This document shows positions 1 to 12,905 of a stretch of 64,000 nt of DNA, piece by piece. The notes under the pieces are model-generated. The model was not told the origin of the DNA and made no database searches. It saw only the letters and a program-made list of their open reading frames with translations. The DNA lies in NCBI GenBank assembly GCA_015680685.1, contig MNCI01002748.1:343901-407900 (forward strand), given 5' to 3'. The DNA is from Gnetum montanum (lineage: Eukaryota; Streptophyta; Gnetopsida; Gnetales; Gnetaceae). The position numbers and the translations under genes are program-made. How positions within the stretch are numbered: the first letter of the stretch is position 1; every line of letters begins with the position of its first letter.

Positions 1-640
1 CTACAACATCATAGATATGATATTGCAACCATTTACAAAAAAGCTTTTTATCATCTATGAATAGTAATAAAAACATATATTGTTTTCTTGCATTTTAACT
101 TGGATTAGATTTAGTTTCATGCATTTACTATCCAATATTTATTTACTACTTTCCTAGCATAGTATTGAAATTTCCATGTACTTTAACCATATTGGAATGA
201 GTGTGACATGATAGCAAGCATTAAACTCACATTAGCTTGGAATTTCTAATGATGATATACTTAGCACACCTAGTGGTGTAGTAGTTTTCTAATCCCAATT
301 GTTAATGTGAATACCCAAGAATGTGATGAAAAGTCATGGGACAAACACTCATTGATGTAGGCTATATTAGGACTTACTTTCTATTATTAGTTAATTATAT
401 TATAAAAATTTTCTATATAGATTAGAGATATGAGCTATACGACATCATTGATCATATATTTTGGTTATGTTTAACCATACATTGAAAGGCTACTACATAT
501 GTAACCAAGAAGATAGAAACCTACAATCAATCCATGCTACTCATAGACATATAACCAATCCCTTCCATAGATTATAAAATGATCTATCATGATGTTTGTA
601 GATCATATGGTTGGACATTGAACATACTCACTACTCATTA
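1..640 (+). mobile_element. E0: decayed LTR remnant, truncated by window start
   Basis: This stretch aligns by eye with the R-U5 part of the E1 LTR in the plus direction. Shared landmarks are a run like CTTAGCACACCTAGT near 262, a counterpart of the 'gatgtgtacaaaaagtgagaac' region near 320-350, and an end of the form CATACTCACTACTCATTA at 623-640, which matches the ACTCATCA terminus of the other LTRs. No tRNA-Asp primer site follows, so it is a 3' LTR or solo LTR remnant. Its left end lies outside the window. Divergence is high. Confidence 0.5.
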
Positions 641-1314
641 ATTGATAGGAAAAAAATTTATGGCCAAAAGTGCAATGAAGGTAGGGAGGAAGCAAAAATT
701 AAAATAACTAATTTTATCAAGTGATGGTGCTATTTTCTCTCTAAGCACAAAAATTTTATTTCATATTCACTCATGATATATATATACACTCACACATATT
801 CTTGCTATCATAGCAATCATCATCTCAATTTCTTCTATGCATTATCCTAATTTCATCTCCTTCTCTTAGTTTCAACTGTGTTTATTTTGTTTCTTCAATT
901 TTTTGTTTATGTTTAGTTTGTGTATTTATCCTCCTAACCTACTATCTATACTTTTTAAACATGGTTTTTCATGTTGAGTTTGAAAATTATTTTTAATATA
1001 AAAATATTTTTCATATGTATATTTGGTTTGAAACGATATTGAAGTCTAATGCATGTGGGTTTTAAGGTTTGATATAGTTTCTACAAGTAGAAAATGGAAA
1101 TTTGAACTATTGAGATGAAATACAAATACCTTATATAAAATATTTTATTTTATTTAGTTTATGCTTATATATTTATGATTAATTTGTTTTTATGGTAAAA
1201 TCATGGCAACAATAGTAAAACATTGATTTAACAATACTAAAGATATTTCTCTTCATGAACATTTACAATAAATATAATAACACAATGAAATGAAAGTATG
1301 CTTTACAAAATTTT
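641..1314. other. AT-rich spacer left of E1
   Basis: No coding region is seen. It holds AT-rich sequence with short TA repeats near 777-786. Positions 1186-1229 are repeated on the far side of E1. Confidence 0.5.
1186..1229 (+). repeat. Direct repeat flanking E1 (partner 27613-27656)
   Basis: 44 bases here match 27613-27656 with about 8 differences, mostly transitions. Both copies share the core AATCATG.CAAC.ATAG. They lie outside both E1 LTRs, so they are not part of E1. They may be two copies of an older repeat into which or between which E1 inserted. Confidence 0.45.
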
Positions 1315-2213
1315 TCATGAGTCATAATTAGATAGGCTACATTGGCAAACACACATCAAGCATCCTATCAACATATCCCCATCGATGCATGGTAGGTTGC
1401 GTTGACGTAGATGCATCAACACTGATGTAAGCAAGGCCTATATAAATGCACTCACCACCTACATTTATGGTACCTAAAATTCATAACATAGCCAAGTTCT
1501 AGTAGTTTCTTTTCTCCATAGTTATAATATTTTCCCCTTGAGTGCTTGCAATATGAATTTAAGAGTCTGTATGGTGCTTTATTCAAGTTCCTATGTACCT
1601 AAACACATTGGCATGAACAATAATAAAGTTGAGATTTCCTATATTCATTATCGAACTTAGATTAGTTTACATTTTACATTCAACACTTTACTTTAAATGA
1701 AATTTACATTTATGGCCCTAAATAATTAATGTAATTAATCATAAATATGTAAGTACGACTACTTTGAGCATAATGTATTATGCTTAATAATCCTAGTAGT
1801 AGATATTTAGTACACCTAGTAATAGCCACTTGATAACCTAGTAGTATTAATATGAGTTTAGGATGTGTACAAAAAGTGAGAACAGTTACTCTATGTTAGG
1901 ATAGTTAGTGATTAGATTATCCAATTAGTTAGATCATTAATTATTAAATCTTCATCTACTCATCTAGCCATTAGGATAAAAAATTTATTGAAAAATACTT
2001 ATGAAAATATACATCATGTGCCTTAACTCATATTTAATGATACATACTATTAATACAAGTGTGAGTTAAGAAGAAGACAATTATAAACTCCATGATTCAT
2101 TGTTTAGGACTATAGGAAAACTTAAGAGACTAAGTCTACAAAATTCAACTGGATCACTAGTAAACATTTGTTATATTTTATGATTGGGTATAGGGGATAC
2201 CTGCTACTCATCA
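1315..2213 (+). repeat. E1 5' LTR
   Basis: 899 bp. It starts TCATGAGTCATAATTA (an intact relative starts TGATGAGT) and ends ACTCATCA. U3 holds short palindromes, then a TATA box at 1439-1446. The R-U5 part includes AATAAA-like motifs near 1620. It is about 60 bp shorter than the 3' LTR because it has only one copy of a U3 unit. Confidence 0.88.
1402..1446 (+). promoter_or_regulatory. E1 5' LTR palindrome and TATA box
   Basis: TTGACGTAGATGCATCAA at 1402-1419 is a near-perfect inverted repeat with a TGACG core. It is followed 20 bases later by TATATAAA at 1439-1446. TGACG is the core bound by plant TGA-type bZIP factors and TTGAC is the core W-box; binding here is inference. Confidence 0.6.
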
Positions 2214-2232
2214 TTGGCACCATTGCCTAGGA
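2214..2232 (+). other. E1 primer binding site, tRNA-Asp type
   Basis: TGGCACCATTGCCTAGGA starts two bases after the LTR end. The complement of the plant tRNA-Asp 3' end is TGGCGCCGTTGCCGGGGA. Most differences are C-to-T or G-to-A, as in methylated DNA. This primer is typical of the Athila/Tat side of Ty3/gypsy. Confidence 0.8.
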
Positions 2233-2386
2233 CATAGTTTAGCTAAGTATACCAATTAGTAATAAATTATGAATTTATATAAAGACGTTGTAAAGATAAA
2301 CCAACAATGACCCACTTTTATTCAAAAAGGAAAATAATTAAAGAAATTAAAATATCAAAGGCATACCAATTATATATAAAACTAAC

Positions 2387-4700
2387 ATGTCTTCTTCTCA
2401 CAAGAACAAATCTCCACCAAATGTATGAGAATCCAATTAATGACATGAGGTACCAAAGAAGTCCCAACAGCTTTGAGTCATTTATGTCCATCCAGATTTC
2501 ACTTTTATTCTTCATCAAGGTCAACAAATGTGCTAGAAAGACATGGAAGGCAACATTGTATTTCCTTCCAATCAATCTATTCTTGCCATGTTGATGGCTA
2601 ATCTCATCAAATTAGGAACCTATAAGGACTATCAACCTATAGATGCCCAGCATAAGAAAGATTGATGCATGAAAGCATGCTAAGGACAAAAGGATTCCAA
2701 CATCATTATTCTTCCAGTAGCATAACGAGGATGAGCCAATTCCAATATATAGATTCTCTTCCTTTCTTTCAGAAGGCCACCATTCACCAATGATTATAGT
2801 CAACTTTGGAAAATCTTAGTGATGGGAAGATAGGGTCTCAAGATCAAGAAGCCTCAAAGGATAGAAATCCTAGTCATTCATCTAAAGGCAAGGAGAATGA
2901 TAAGAAGAAGAAAATAGAGAAATAGAAGAATGGGGGTAGGGACTAAAGGAGAATGACTAGCAGACACTATTCTTCTAGTTCTCCTTCTTCATCCTTGTCA
3001 TTCACTTCATCATCAAACTCTAATAAGAGGAGCTAGAACTGAGACAAAAGGAGGAGTAGTCAAGACTAGGATGAAGATGGATGATGGGATAGAGATGAAT
3101 GAAGATCCCACAAAGATGATCATGACCGAAGGCATAGACAACTACAAGGGGGAGAAGAGTACCACTGGGAGCAAAGGCATAGTAGGATGCATCATATGCA
3201 TCATGATCATGAAGGGGGCCATCGTGAATGAAATAACTATGATGAGCCTCTACTGGCAACTAGAAACATGATCAATATTTTAGAGGTAGTGATAATTCCC
3301 ACAAGGCATCCAAAAGATAGTAGGATTAAGATGCTAGATATGAAAATATTCCCAAGTTCAAAGGGGGATATAACATAGATCCATAAAATCATCTACAAGC
3401 CTTTCATGATGCATGCACCTTGCAAAACATAGAAAATGAATGGCAAAAACTTAAATTATTCCCAAGGATACTCATCAAAGAAGTAGAAAGTTGGTATCGA
3501 TCCTTGGAACTAGAATCTATTCACCAATGGAGTACCATGTCGAAACTATTCAACAACAAATACCAAATGTACTCCAAAGTGTCTAACTTATTGAGGTAGA
3601 TCCAAGGATGAAAAAAAAGAAATCTTGAGTCCTTGGATGTGGCCCTAGGTAGGTACTACTCTCTATTGCACTAGTGTCCAAGATGTGGGTACTCTTAAAG
3701 GGAACAACTTCATCATATCATAAATGGAATTTAGAATAAGACAAGGAAAACCCTTGGGATTTATGCCTAAAAAAGACTTTCTAAAATTAGGTTCCATCAT
3801 ATTCAAAGGTTAATTAAATAGGTGGCCAAAGAAAAATATGAGCTAAAGAAATGTGAGAGTGCAAAGGAGTATAATAGGAATCCCTCAATTCATAAAAGGA
3901 AGGTGTGTTTCTCTAATTTAGAGAAGGAAGCATCTCTTGATGAAGTGGTGCAAAGGAATACCTTGCCAATACAACACGTTTTCACTAAAATATCAACTAA
4001 GGTTGATAAAATGTAGGGCTCCTTAGACAAGAAGTTCTAAATAGTTCTTAAAATTGCAAAAGAAAGAGCAGAGCAAGGAAGTAGTGCTCAAGATAGAAAG
4101 AGAAAGAAGGATGCAAAAAAGACTTGCCATCAGCAAAATTGTAAAGTTGTGATGCTTGAAGAGGTTGCAAACTCTAAAACAAATGATGATAGATGTGATA
4201 TCTACTAGTACAAACATCCTATGGGATGTTGTCTAGTGTTGCCACATCTGGAGAAGTTTAGGATGTATACATTAAATTCCAAATTTGCAAAAGGGCAAGC
4301 ACCCAAGTGGTTTCCTTACCCACAAGAACACTACAAGCAGTAGTTCCACCAAACAACATATTATTTGAGTGGAGCATCTCATCAACGTCATGAGCAATAC
4401 CAACAGTGGCAAAATCCATAGTTGTGGGGGATGCCACCACCACAGTAGCAATATCCTTACAAGCAACTAAACCCTTATAGATATTATGTTCAACATCTTG
4501 AATCCTCCCATGACTCATCTAGGCATGTCTCCTTCTCTTACCACTACTATCATTTGGAATATTATAGAGTACCTTCTTCAAGAGGGGATTCTTCTTTTCC
4601 TTTTCCTCCTTCATATCCCTCAGCAACTCCTGCATCATCAACCATAATACCCTTCCCACCAGCTCCACCTATGCTAGGAGAAATTCCATCATAACCATAG
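2387..4700 (+). pseudogene. E1 gag, degenerate
   Basis: The reading starts at ATG 2387 with MSSSHKNKSPP, the same start as in E3 and E5. Next come a Ser/His/Asp-rich charged linker (about 2890-3270) and a retrotransposon-gag core, recognisable as counterparts of the W-Y...W-S-x-M-x-E-L-F-N-x-K-Y signature near 3490-3570. A coiled segment follows (ORF at 3822-4016), then a zinc-knuckle-like motif near 4194-4230 whose second Cys has become Tyr and where a TAG interrupts. The 3' part is Gln/Pro/Tyr-rich. In-frame stops and frameshifts occur throughout. The protein would form the virus-like particle and bind element RNA. Confidence 0.75.
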
Positions 4701-4984
4701 TAGTGAAATTCCACAAGGGTAGTAAACTTATAATTAGATATTCATCCAAGTGATTTTGAACTGAAACCTTGCAAGAGATCATTCTTCAGAATGAAAAGCT
4801 CCACAAAATCCTTGCAGCCACCCATGACTATTAACCTTACCTCATCTACCTTTGAAAGTACTCTTGAGCTACCTTCAAATCAAAAGTTCTCTAATGTCCA
4901 CAATGTCATCTTAACCCATGTGGTCACTAATTAGATAAATGTTGTCCAACTTTCCATGAAGAAATCTGATCTTGGAAGTTTCCA

Positions 4985-5373
4985 TATGTAAGGATCTGTT
5001 AGATTTAAGTTCTAGGGTAAACTTAATCTACCAAAAATTATATAAGACCTGGAACCTTCCTCCTCTCAAAAAGAGCTATATCAAACTAGAATTTGCAAAT
5101 TAGTCCATCATTGTTCTTTTGGGACTAGTGAAGGACAGCATGATCATTATCAGTGGGTGGTCCTATCCTATAGATTTCCTTGTAATCCATGTGGATAGTT
5201 GTAAGGGAGACTTCCCTATCATTATGGGAATGACTCAGCTAAGTACCATAGATGCCAAGATGAATATTAGAGTATTTTCCTTGAAAATTTGCAAGGAAAA
5301 TGAATTTGGTAAAATGAAGAAAAAGAGGGTTCCATGCATCAAATATAGTGACACAGGGTACCATTGCATGTAG
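4985..5373 (+). pseudogene. E1 aspartic protease, degenerate
   Basis: The active-site region reads LLDLSS near 4994 where the family has LLDSGSG, so the Asp survives but the loop is altered. An open stretch at 5119-5373 contains the flap/C-lobe signature IIMG followed by a hydrophobic run and D-A, matching IIMGRAWLSIVDA in E3. It lies between gag and RT, as expected for Ty3/gypsy Pol. The enzyme would mature Gag-Pol. Stops separate it from both neighbours. Confidence 0.7.
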
Positions 5374-5799
5374 AAAATATGGATAGTCAAAGGCAGAGCT
5401 ATCTAAGCATGAAACTAGTGTGTCAGAATTGTAGTCATTCAAAAGTGGTTGTATGCAACAACCATGAACTAAGAAGGTACCTAGTGATTGACATCAAAAT
5501 TTCAAGATGAATTCATGCTATGCATAGAACCATTAGAGAGTCTTGCAAGTGCCTACATTGAGAACATTAATGAAATGGAATAGCTCCATATTCAACTCCC
5601 TCACAGGTAAAATGAAATGGATTGGGGATACTTGAAAATCCCAAATCACTTCAAGTAGGAACTTGTTGAACTAAAATCTTTATCAAAAATTTTGGAATAT
5701 GCTTTTATTAATAATGGCAAGTTAATAATCATTAATGCCAACCTTGCTCATGATCAAAAAAAGAAGCTACTAAAAGTGGTGGAAAAATGGCTAGTAGTC

Positions 5800-7110
5800 T
5801 TTACCTAGTCATATCATGAACTAACAAGGATAGATCCATGGTTATGCTAGCATTGCATCTATATAGACTCTTCCATCAAGCCAAAGAAGTAGTTTTTGAA
5901 AAGACTAAATCAAAAACTTATGCAAGTTATAAAGAAAGAAGTAGAACACTTCTTAAGGTTGAGTTCATATATCTAATTGTAGATAGTAAATGGATTAGAC
6001 CACTCATGATTGCATAGATTTTAAGATGTTCAACACAGTAACTTTTAAACATCATTTTTCATTGCTATTTTTTGACCAAGTGTTGGACACCCTCGTAGGA
6101 CATTGCTATTGCATCTTTCTAGATGGTTATAGTGGCTATAACCAAATCCATATCGTACTAGAGAATCATACCAGAACAACATTCACAAGTCCCTAGGGAA
6201 CTTTTGTATACAAAAAGATGGTCTTTGGCCTATGAAATTCTCCTGCTAGTTTCCAATGCTTAATGCTTAGCATCATTCAACAACAAATTGGTAATGGAAT
6301 AGAAGTCTTCATGGAGGACTTCTCTACCTATGGTACTACTTTCAAGCAAGCCTTGGACCATCTTGAGCAAGTACTTTAAGGATGTATGAAGACTAATCTA
6401 AAGCTCAACTAGTAGAAAAGCCACTTAGTGGTCCAAGAAGGCATAGTTTTGGGGCACAACACTTCAAACAAAGGGATTGAGGTGGATCCAAAGAACGTAC
6501 AAGTCATCCAAAGAATTACTATACAACCTAAAATGGTAAAAGATGTAAGGTCATTGCTTGGACATATTGGCTATTATTAGTGTTTCATTGAGAAATTCTC
6601 AAGAATCACTAAGCCATTGGTAGAACTAACAAAGAAGGATGCACCCTTCCATTGGACTAAGGAATGCAAACTAGCATTTTAGCAGTTAAAGGAAAAGCTC
6701 GTAGAGACTCACATACTACATGCTCTAGAATAGTCTAGACCCTTCCACATAATGACAGATACATCCAATTATGCATTAGAGGTTGTTCTTACATAATTAA
6801 ATGATCAAAAACATCCTTATTACGTCCATTATGCAAGAAGAAGAATTTTGCTGGCATAATTAAACTACACCACTGCAAAGAAGGAGCTCATGAAAATGGT
6901 ATATGCCTTAGAGAAATTTAGGCATTATGTGCTTGGATATCATATCTTTGTACACACACAACATAATGCCATCAACTTCCTCATGAATAAACTAGTAGTG
7001 AGCCCCCATATCATATGGTAGCTGATGATTTTATAGGAGTTGGATCTTACGATGATTGATAGAAAGGGAACAAAGAACATGGTCATTAACCACTTGTCTC
7101 AATTATGATG
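5800..7110 (+). pseudogene. E1 reverse transcriptase - RNase H, degenerate
   Basis: RT landmarks in order are FLDGYSGYNQI near 6116-6150, a TFTSPWGTF block near 6180-6210, and FMEDFSTYG near 6308-6335. In the last block the first catalytic Asp of the usual xDD box is Glu. The thumb/connection follows with LGHIGYY near 6556 and ITKPLVELTKKDAPF near 6607. The RNase H part has DTSNYALEVVL near 6760 and a FRHYVLGYHIFVHT block near 6920. Several stops replace residues that siblings encode, for example TAG at the AFQQLK position near 6679. It was part of Gag-Pol and is now dead. Confidence 0.82.
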
Positions 7111-7229
7111 GAACAGCAAAGAGAACAAGGAAATTTTATTTGATCAATTTCTAGATAAACTCCTTTTTTAAAAAGCTATTAATGCTCAAACTCCTAAAGA
7201 TCCTAATTGATACAATGAATTCCTCTCTT

Positions 7230-7473
7230 ATCTACTCACTCAGGGGACTCCTCAAGAATGGGACAACAGAAAAAAATAATAGTTTCTTCATCAAGTCAAG
7301 CATTACATGGAGATAAAGAGTAACCTTTACAAGGTTTTTGCTAATCACTTAGTACAACATTGAATGCCTAATGCTGATCAAATATGGATCCTTTAAGATC
7401 TCATGAGAATTCTTGCAAGGGTCATTATGCAGGGAGGATAATCATAAAAATTCTTATGGCACGATACATTTTG
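7230..7473 (+). pseudogene. E1 integrase N-terminal zinc-finger part, cut by E2
   Basis: This part continues from RNase H with the STPQEWDN / FLHQ block also present in E2 and E4. It runs into the HHCC zinc-finger region (a GHYAGR-like stretch near 7420-7440). E2 begins at 7474, and the rest of the integrase resumes at 20277. TTTG at 7470-7473 is repeated at 20273-20276 as the E2 target duplication. Confidence 0.75.
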
Positions 7474-8325
7474 TGATGAGTTTCATGATTTGGCTATGTC
7501 AATGAGATGTTGTCAACGCGACCCCATCAACAAGATCTTGTCAACGTGATCCTATCAATGTAGGGTTTCATCCATTGAGGTGTATTCATTGATGGGGATC
7601 CCTATCTTGCTAATAAATGTGTGCCTACCTATTGCATTTGTGGCATCTCTTCCATAGTTGTAACGAAGTTCTTACAGTTTTTCCATTTAGAAGTTACAAT
7701 ATTTTGTAAGTGCTTGCAGTAGAAGTCAAAAAGTGTATGGATCTTTATTTAAGCACTATTGTACCTGAGCACTATAGTACGTGCAGAAATAAAGATGAGC
7801 TTTCTGATAAATCCTGTAGCACTTTGAAATAGATTAATTATTTTACTTAAGCATTTAATATTTCAAGAAATTTCCTTTAATGTTTTAAGTAATTAAGTAA
7901 TTAAATAATTAATTAATATAAATTAAATAGCAATTAATTAAAGCACATGAGTATGAACACTTTGAGCATACGCTTGGCACTTAGTAGTGTTAAACATGTT
8001 CAAGATGTGTACGACAAGTGGGAACAAATGCTTATGTTATGTATAGTTAGACATTAGTTAATTCTTAGATCAATTAGTTAGTTAAACATTAAAATTACTT
8101 TATTCTTTATTCTTTAGTGACTTAATTCATAAATGATAAAATGATAAAAATTACATACCTCAATTACACTTAATCATAAACTAGGAAAGCAATGATTGCA
8201 ATGGTTAGTTTCACCTCTTAGAATTAGTGTATGAAGAAATATAAAGTCTTTGGAATTTGACCGAATCATTAGGTAAATGCTAGTGATTCATATGGTTTGG
8301 CATAGGGTATACTCACCACTCATCA
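7474..8325 (+). repeat. E2 5' LTR
   Basis: 852 bp, from TGATGAGTTTCATGATT to ACTCATCA. U3 has an array of short related motifs (TGTCAACGCGA, CATCAACAAGATC, TGTCAACGTGATC, CATTGATGGGGATC) over about 7505-7600. The TATA counterpart is decayed (TAATAAATG near 7612; the 3' LTR keeps CCTATAAATG). An AATAAAG signal lies near 7785. Confidence 0.88.
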
Positions 8326-8326
8326 T

Positions 8327-8344
8327 TGGTGTCATTGTTGGGGA
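8327..8344 (+). other. E2 primer binding site, tRNA-Asp type
   Basis: TGGTGTCATTGTTGGGGA matches the tRNA-Asp complement at all but C-to-T or G-to-A positions. It lies two bases after the LTR end. Confidence 0.82.
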
Positions 8345-8479
8345 TTTTAGCTACTTTCGTGCACTTCTAAGACTTAGTGAAAATCATTCACAATGTTGGA
8401 TTGAACCTTAAAGTTGCAATCATTCTAACACTAACAACAATTATAAAAAGCACATTATGAATTTTCTTCTAATTCAAAA

Positions 8480-10900
8480 TTGTCTTCTTCTCACATGGAT
8501 GATTCTCCACCTAAGTTTGATCACACATCCAATCCAAAGAATGAACAATCAAATCAACCAATGCCCCAGCAATGCCATGTGGTATATACTCATCCCAATG
8601 AGTATATGTCTGATTTCACCCTCATCCTACATCATAATGATCAAATGCAATGGAGAGACATGAAGGACAACATTGTGTTGTCACCTAATCGATTAATTCC
8701 TATGATGCTCCAACAAACTCTTATGAGGTTGGGCATCCATGGGCTCCATGCTAAATACATTATGCAAGACCATGACTTAAGGGATTATCATCCCATTGAA
8801 GCATAATGCAAAATTGATCAACCATAGGAGAAATGCTATGAAGCTACAAAGAAAAAATGGTTCAATAATTCCTTGTTCCTATTGGGAAAAAAAGACAATG
8901 AGGATCCCTTCTTTGGGAGTTCTCATTTCATTGACTCTTCTTCCCTTGGTCTCAATGAAGGGGGCTTGAACCAAAATTTACAGCCCACCATAAACAATCC
9001 TAGTTTAGGTAAGAATGGAACTTGTGATCATGGGGGATCCAAAGATAGGAGTCATGGTAGGGACAAGGACAGGCATCATAATGATGATCATGGTTGTGAT
9101 CATCAAAGAGGGGGTGGCAGGCACCATGGTGTTAGTCCTCCTTCCTCTTCACCTTCATCATCCTCTTCCTCCTCCTCAAGCTTCAACTGAAGTAGTAGAG
9201 GACATGATCATGATGGAGGTAACTGGTGGGATAGAAATGATTGTGATCATAGAGCTCATTAGGATGATCAAGATCAGGGACATGGACATTCAAGGGAGGC
9301 CCACCATCATAAGAGAAGGGAAAATAGAGGGCATCATAGGCATCAGGGTGATCACATAGGCTATTACTATGATGAGCCTTTGTTTGCTACTCAAAACATG
9401 ATGAATATTGCAGAGGTAGTAAGAATTCCAACAAGGCATGTGAAAGATAGCTGAATAAAGTGGTTGGACATGAACACTATCCCCAAGTTCAAAGGGGGAT
9501 ACCACTTAGATCCGCATAACCATCTACAAGCCTTTCATGATTCTTGTGTCTTGCAAAACATAGAAAATGATTGGCAAAAACTTAAGCTATTTCCTAGGAT
9601 ACTCATAAAAGAAGCATAAAGCTAGTACCACTCTCTAGATCCAAAATTAATCTGTAGATGGAGTATGATGCTTGAGCTATTCAATGACAAATATCAAATG
9701 TACTCTCGAGTGTCCAACTTATGAAAGCAGATCCAAGGTTGGTGACAAGGAACACATGAACCCCTAGATGCAACCATGGACTAGTATTATTCTCTTCTGC
9801 ATAAATGTCCTAGCCATGTTTATTCTTAAAGAAAGCATCTTTGCCATATCATAGATGGTCTCCAATCAGAAACATGGAGAACTCTTGGGGTTTATGCCCA
9901 AGGGAGACTATCAGACCTTAGAGCTCATCAGATGCAAAGGCTCATTGAGTAGGTTGGCAAAGAAAAGGAGAGCTCAGAAAAATAGAAAGTATGAAGGAGT
10001 ACAATCAAGACCCTTCCATCAAAAAAAGGAAAGTTTGGTTTGTTGACAATGAGGAGGAGGTACCAGTTGAGGAAGTGGTACAATGAAAGATCTTGTTGAT
10101 TCAAAAATCCATCTCTAAAATTTCAGCTAAGGTAGATAAAATTTGGGACTTTTTGGATGAAAAGTTTGAAACCGCTCTAAAAATAGCAAAAGAAACCAAA
10201 GAGCAAAGTAGTGATTATGATCGTAGAAGAAGAAAGAAAGCTGAACATGACCACCAAAGGGGTAAGAACAAAGCTGCTATTGTAGAAGAGGTTATGAAGT
10301 CTAAATCCAATGATGATGATGGATGTGACATATGCCAATACAAACATCCTAAGGGATGTTGCCCTATTGTGTCACACTTGCAATAATTTGGGGTGTACTC
10401 TCTAAATCCTAGATTGGCCAAAAAGATAAGCACTAAGAAGATTACCTTATCCTCAAGGAAATCCAAGGTAGTTCCACCAACAATAAGCCTATTATTCAAG
10501 TGGAGCTCCACCACAACTAATTGCACAGTATCATTAATGGTAGCATCCATAGTCATGGGGGATTCCACCACCTAGGCAGAAGTATCCTTATAGATAGCTA
10601 TATCCATATGGGTACTATGTTTAGTAACCCATGTCTTTGCATGACTCTTTCAGTTACGCTTCTTTTCAACATCACTACTACCCTCCTGAGTATTACAGAG
10701 CTCATTCTTCATATCTAAGAGGGAAGTTTCCATATCCTTATCATCCTCCTCATTCTTCTACTCATGTCCCTCCACCCTCAACCCAATTACCACCTACTCC
10801 ATCAATGTAGGAAGAAATTCTAGCCCAGCCACAACAACGTAATGCTACTAGGGCTATTAATTTATAGTCAACTCCTTAGCTGAGTGGTTCAAAAGCTAGA
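8480..10900 (+). pseudogene. E2 gag, degenerate, start codon lost
   Basis: The conserved start MSSSH is encoded by TTG at 8480-8482 here, so the ATG has been lost. An open stretch of about 108 codons (8480-8806) matches the N-terminus of E3 and E5, including YTHPNEY, a LILHH block, NIVLSPNR and DYHPIEA. A His/Asp/Ser-rich linker follows (8990-9190), then the retrotransposon-gag core (about 9430-9990). A coiled segment comes next (10093-10290), then the knuckle-like motif CDICQYKHPKGCC near 10325-10363 and a Gln/Pro-rich tail. Stops break every section. Confidence 0.78.
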
Positions 10901-11039
10901 CCTAGAAAAAGACCATTCTTCCAAAATAATAGCCCTACAAAGCCCTCATAGACCCATGCGGCTAATAACCCTACTCCTTCCTCATCCTTTACATCTATTC
11001 CATTCAAGTGCCCTCCAAACCAATCACCTCCCAAAGTGC

Positions 11040-12770
11040 ATACCATCATGTTAACCTATGTGCAGAAACTATGGATCATAAAAGGTACATCAATCAAAGC
11101 ATGCAAAAAATATGTAGATGAATCTAAAATTCAAAGGTTCTTGTACATAGTAGCAACAAAACATGAGGACATCTAGTGGCTAACAACTAACCCTGAAAGA
11201 AACACACTTTGCATGGAACCTACTAAGAGCTTGACATGTGCCTATGTTGAAGGGATGGATGAACTAGAGTAAGTTCATTGCCAACTCTCCAATGATGAAC
11301 CTAATGATACCTATTGGGGAGAGTTGAAAATCCTAGAAAAATTTAAACAAAAATCCTTAGAGTTAAAAACTCAACTTGTCTGCAGAATGAGAAGCTATTG
11401 AATGTGGTTAACAAATGGCCAATAACCTTTTCTTGATCATATCTTAAACTCACTAGGATTAATCCTCATGTATGCTAACATTGCATCTATACCAATCCTT
11501 CCATCAAGCCAAAGAGGCAACCACAACAACGACTGAATCCCAAATTGAAGCATATCATCAATTAGAAAATTAAACAACTCCTTAAGGCAAGGTTCATCTA
11601 TCCAATTGTAGATAGTGAGTGGGTTAGCCCACTTGTGATCATGCCAAAGAAATGTGGCAAGTGGAGGGTGTGTATTAATTTTACGTTGTTGAACATGGCA
11701 ACCTACAAAGATCATTTTCCATTGTCATTTGTAGACCAAGTATTGGATACCATTTCTAGGCATTGTTTTTACAAATTTCTAGATGGTTATAGTGGTTATA
11801 ACTAAATTCAAATCGCATCAAAGGATCAAGCCAAAACTACATTCATAATTTCTTAGGGGACTCTTACTTATAGAAAAATGTCATTTAGTCTGTGTAATGC
11901 CCCTGCAACCTTTCAAAGCTTTGTCCTTAGAATTTTTCAATAGTATATTAGTAGCAGGATGGGAGTCTTTATGAATGACTTCTCCACCTATGGTGCTACA
12001 TTTTTGAGTAGGCCTTAGATGACCTTGAGTAAGTGCTTAAAAGATGCATAGAGGCTAACCTTTGACTCAATTAAAAAAAGAGCCACCTAATGATCCAAGA
12101 GGGCATTCTGCTTGGGCATAGAATTTCTTAAGTAGAAATTGAGGTGGACCCTAAAAATATTAGATTCATCCAAGAAATAACTTGCAAACCAAAAATCATT
12201 AAAGCTGCCCAATCATTCCTTGGACACATTGGCTACTACCGACAATTCATAGAGAATTTCTCTATGATCACTAAACCATTAGTTAAGCTTACAAAGAAAT
12301 ATGCTCTATTCATATGGATTAAGGAATGTGAAAAGACATTCCAGCAACTCAAAGAGAAGCTTGTAGAAACTCCAATTCTCAAGCACCTAACTAGTCCTAA
12401 CCAATTCACATCATGGTGGACTCATCAAACTATGCCTTGGGAGTCATGCTTATGTAACTAGATGATCAAAAATGTCCATAATACATTCACTACACAAGCC
12501 TAAGCATTGTGGGTGCATAGCTAAACTACACCACAACAAAGAAAGAGTTGATGGTAGTAGTGTTGCCTTGGAGAAGTTCAAGCACTATGTGCTTGAATAC
12601 AAGTGTTTGTGCATATTGACTACAGTGCCATTTGCTTCTTGATGAACAAGTCGATAGTGAGTCCTTGTGTCATATGGTGGCTTGTGATCTTGCAGGAATT
12701 TGATCTTACAATGATTAATCAAAAGGAAATTAAGAATGTGGTTGCTGAGCACTTGTCTTAGTTACGATTG
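11040..12770 (+). pseudogene. E2 reverse transcriptase - RNase H; protease core missing
   Basis: After MLTYVQ near 11048 the sequence jumps almost at once to the post-protease block (KIQRFLYIVATKHED), so the DSG and IIMGRAW parts seen in E3 are absent, a deletion of roughly 500 bp. RT landmarks are FVDQVLDTIS near 11730, FLDGYSGYN near 11778, SFSLCNAPATFQ near 11882 and FMNDFSTYG near 11970. The first catalytic Asp of the last block is Asn. Connection and RNase H follow (open stretch 12144-12461 with LGHIGYYRQFIENF, TFQQLKEKLVETPIL). A 1-base frameshift lies near 12407. This copy is inactive. Confidence 0.82.
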
Positions 12771-12905
12771 AACAACAAAGAGGAGGAGAGTCCACTCTCT
12801 AATCAATTTCTTGATGAACTCCTCTTTGCTAGTACAATGAATGAACAAGTGCCTATTGAACTTGCATGGTACAATGGTATCCTCACTTATCTTTTCACTT
12901 AGGAG

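Noticed and set aside
2307-2594. 95-codon open frame overlapping the E1 gag start
   Set aside because: It runs in a different frame from the conserved MSSSH start and has no relative in the sibling elements.
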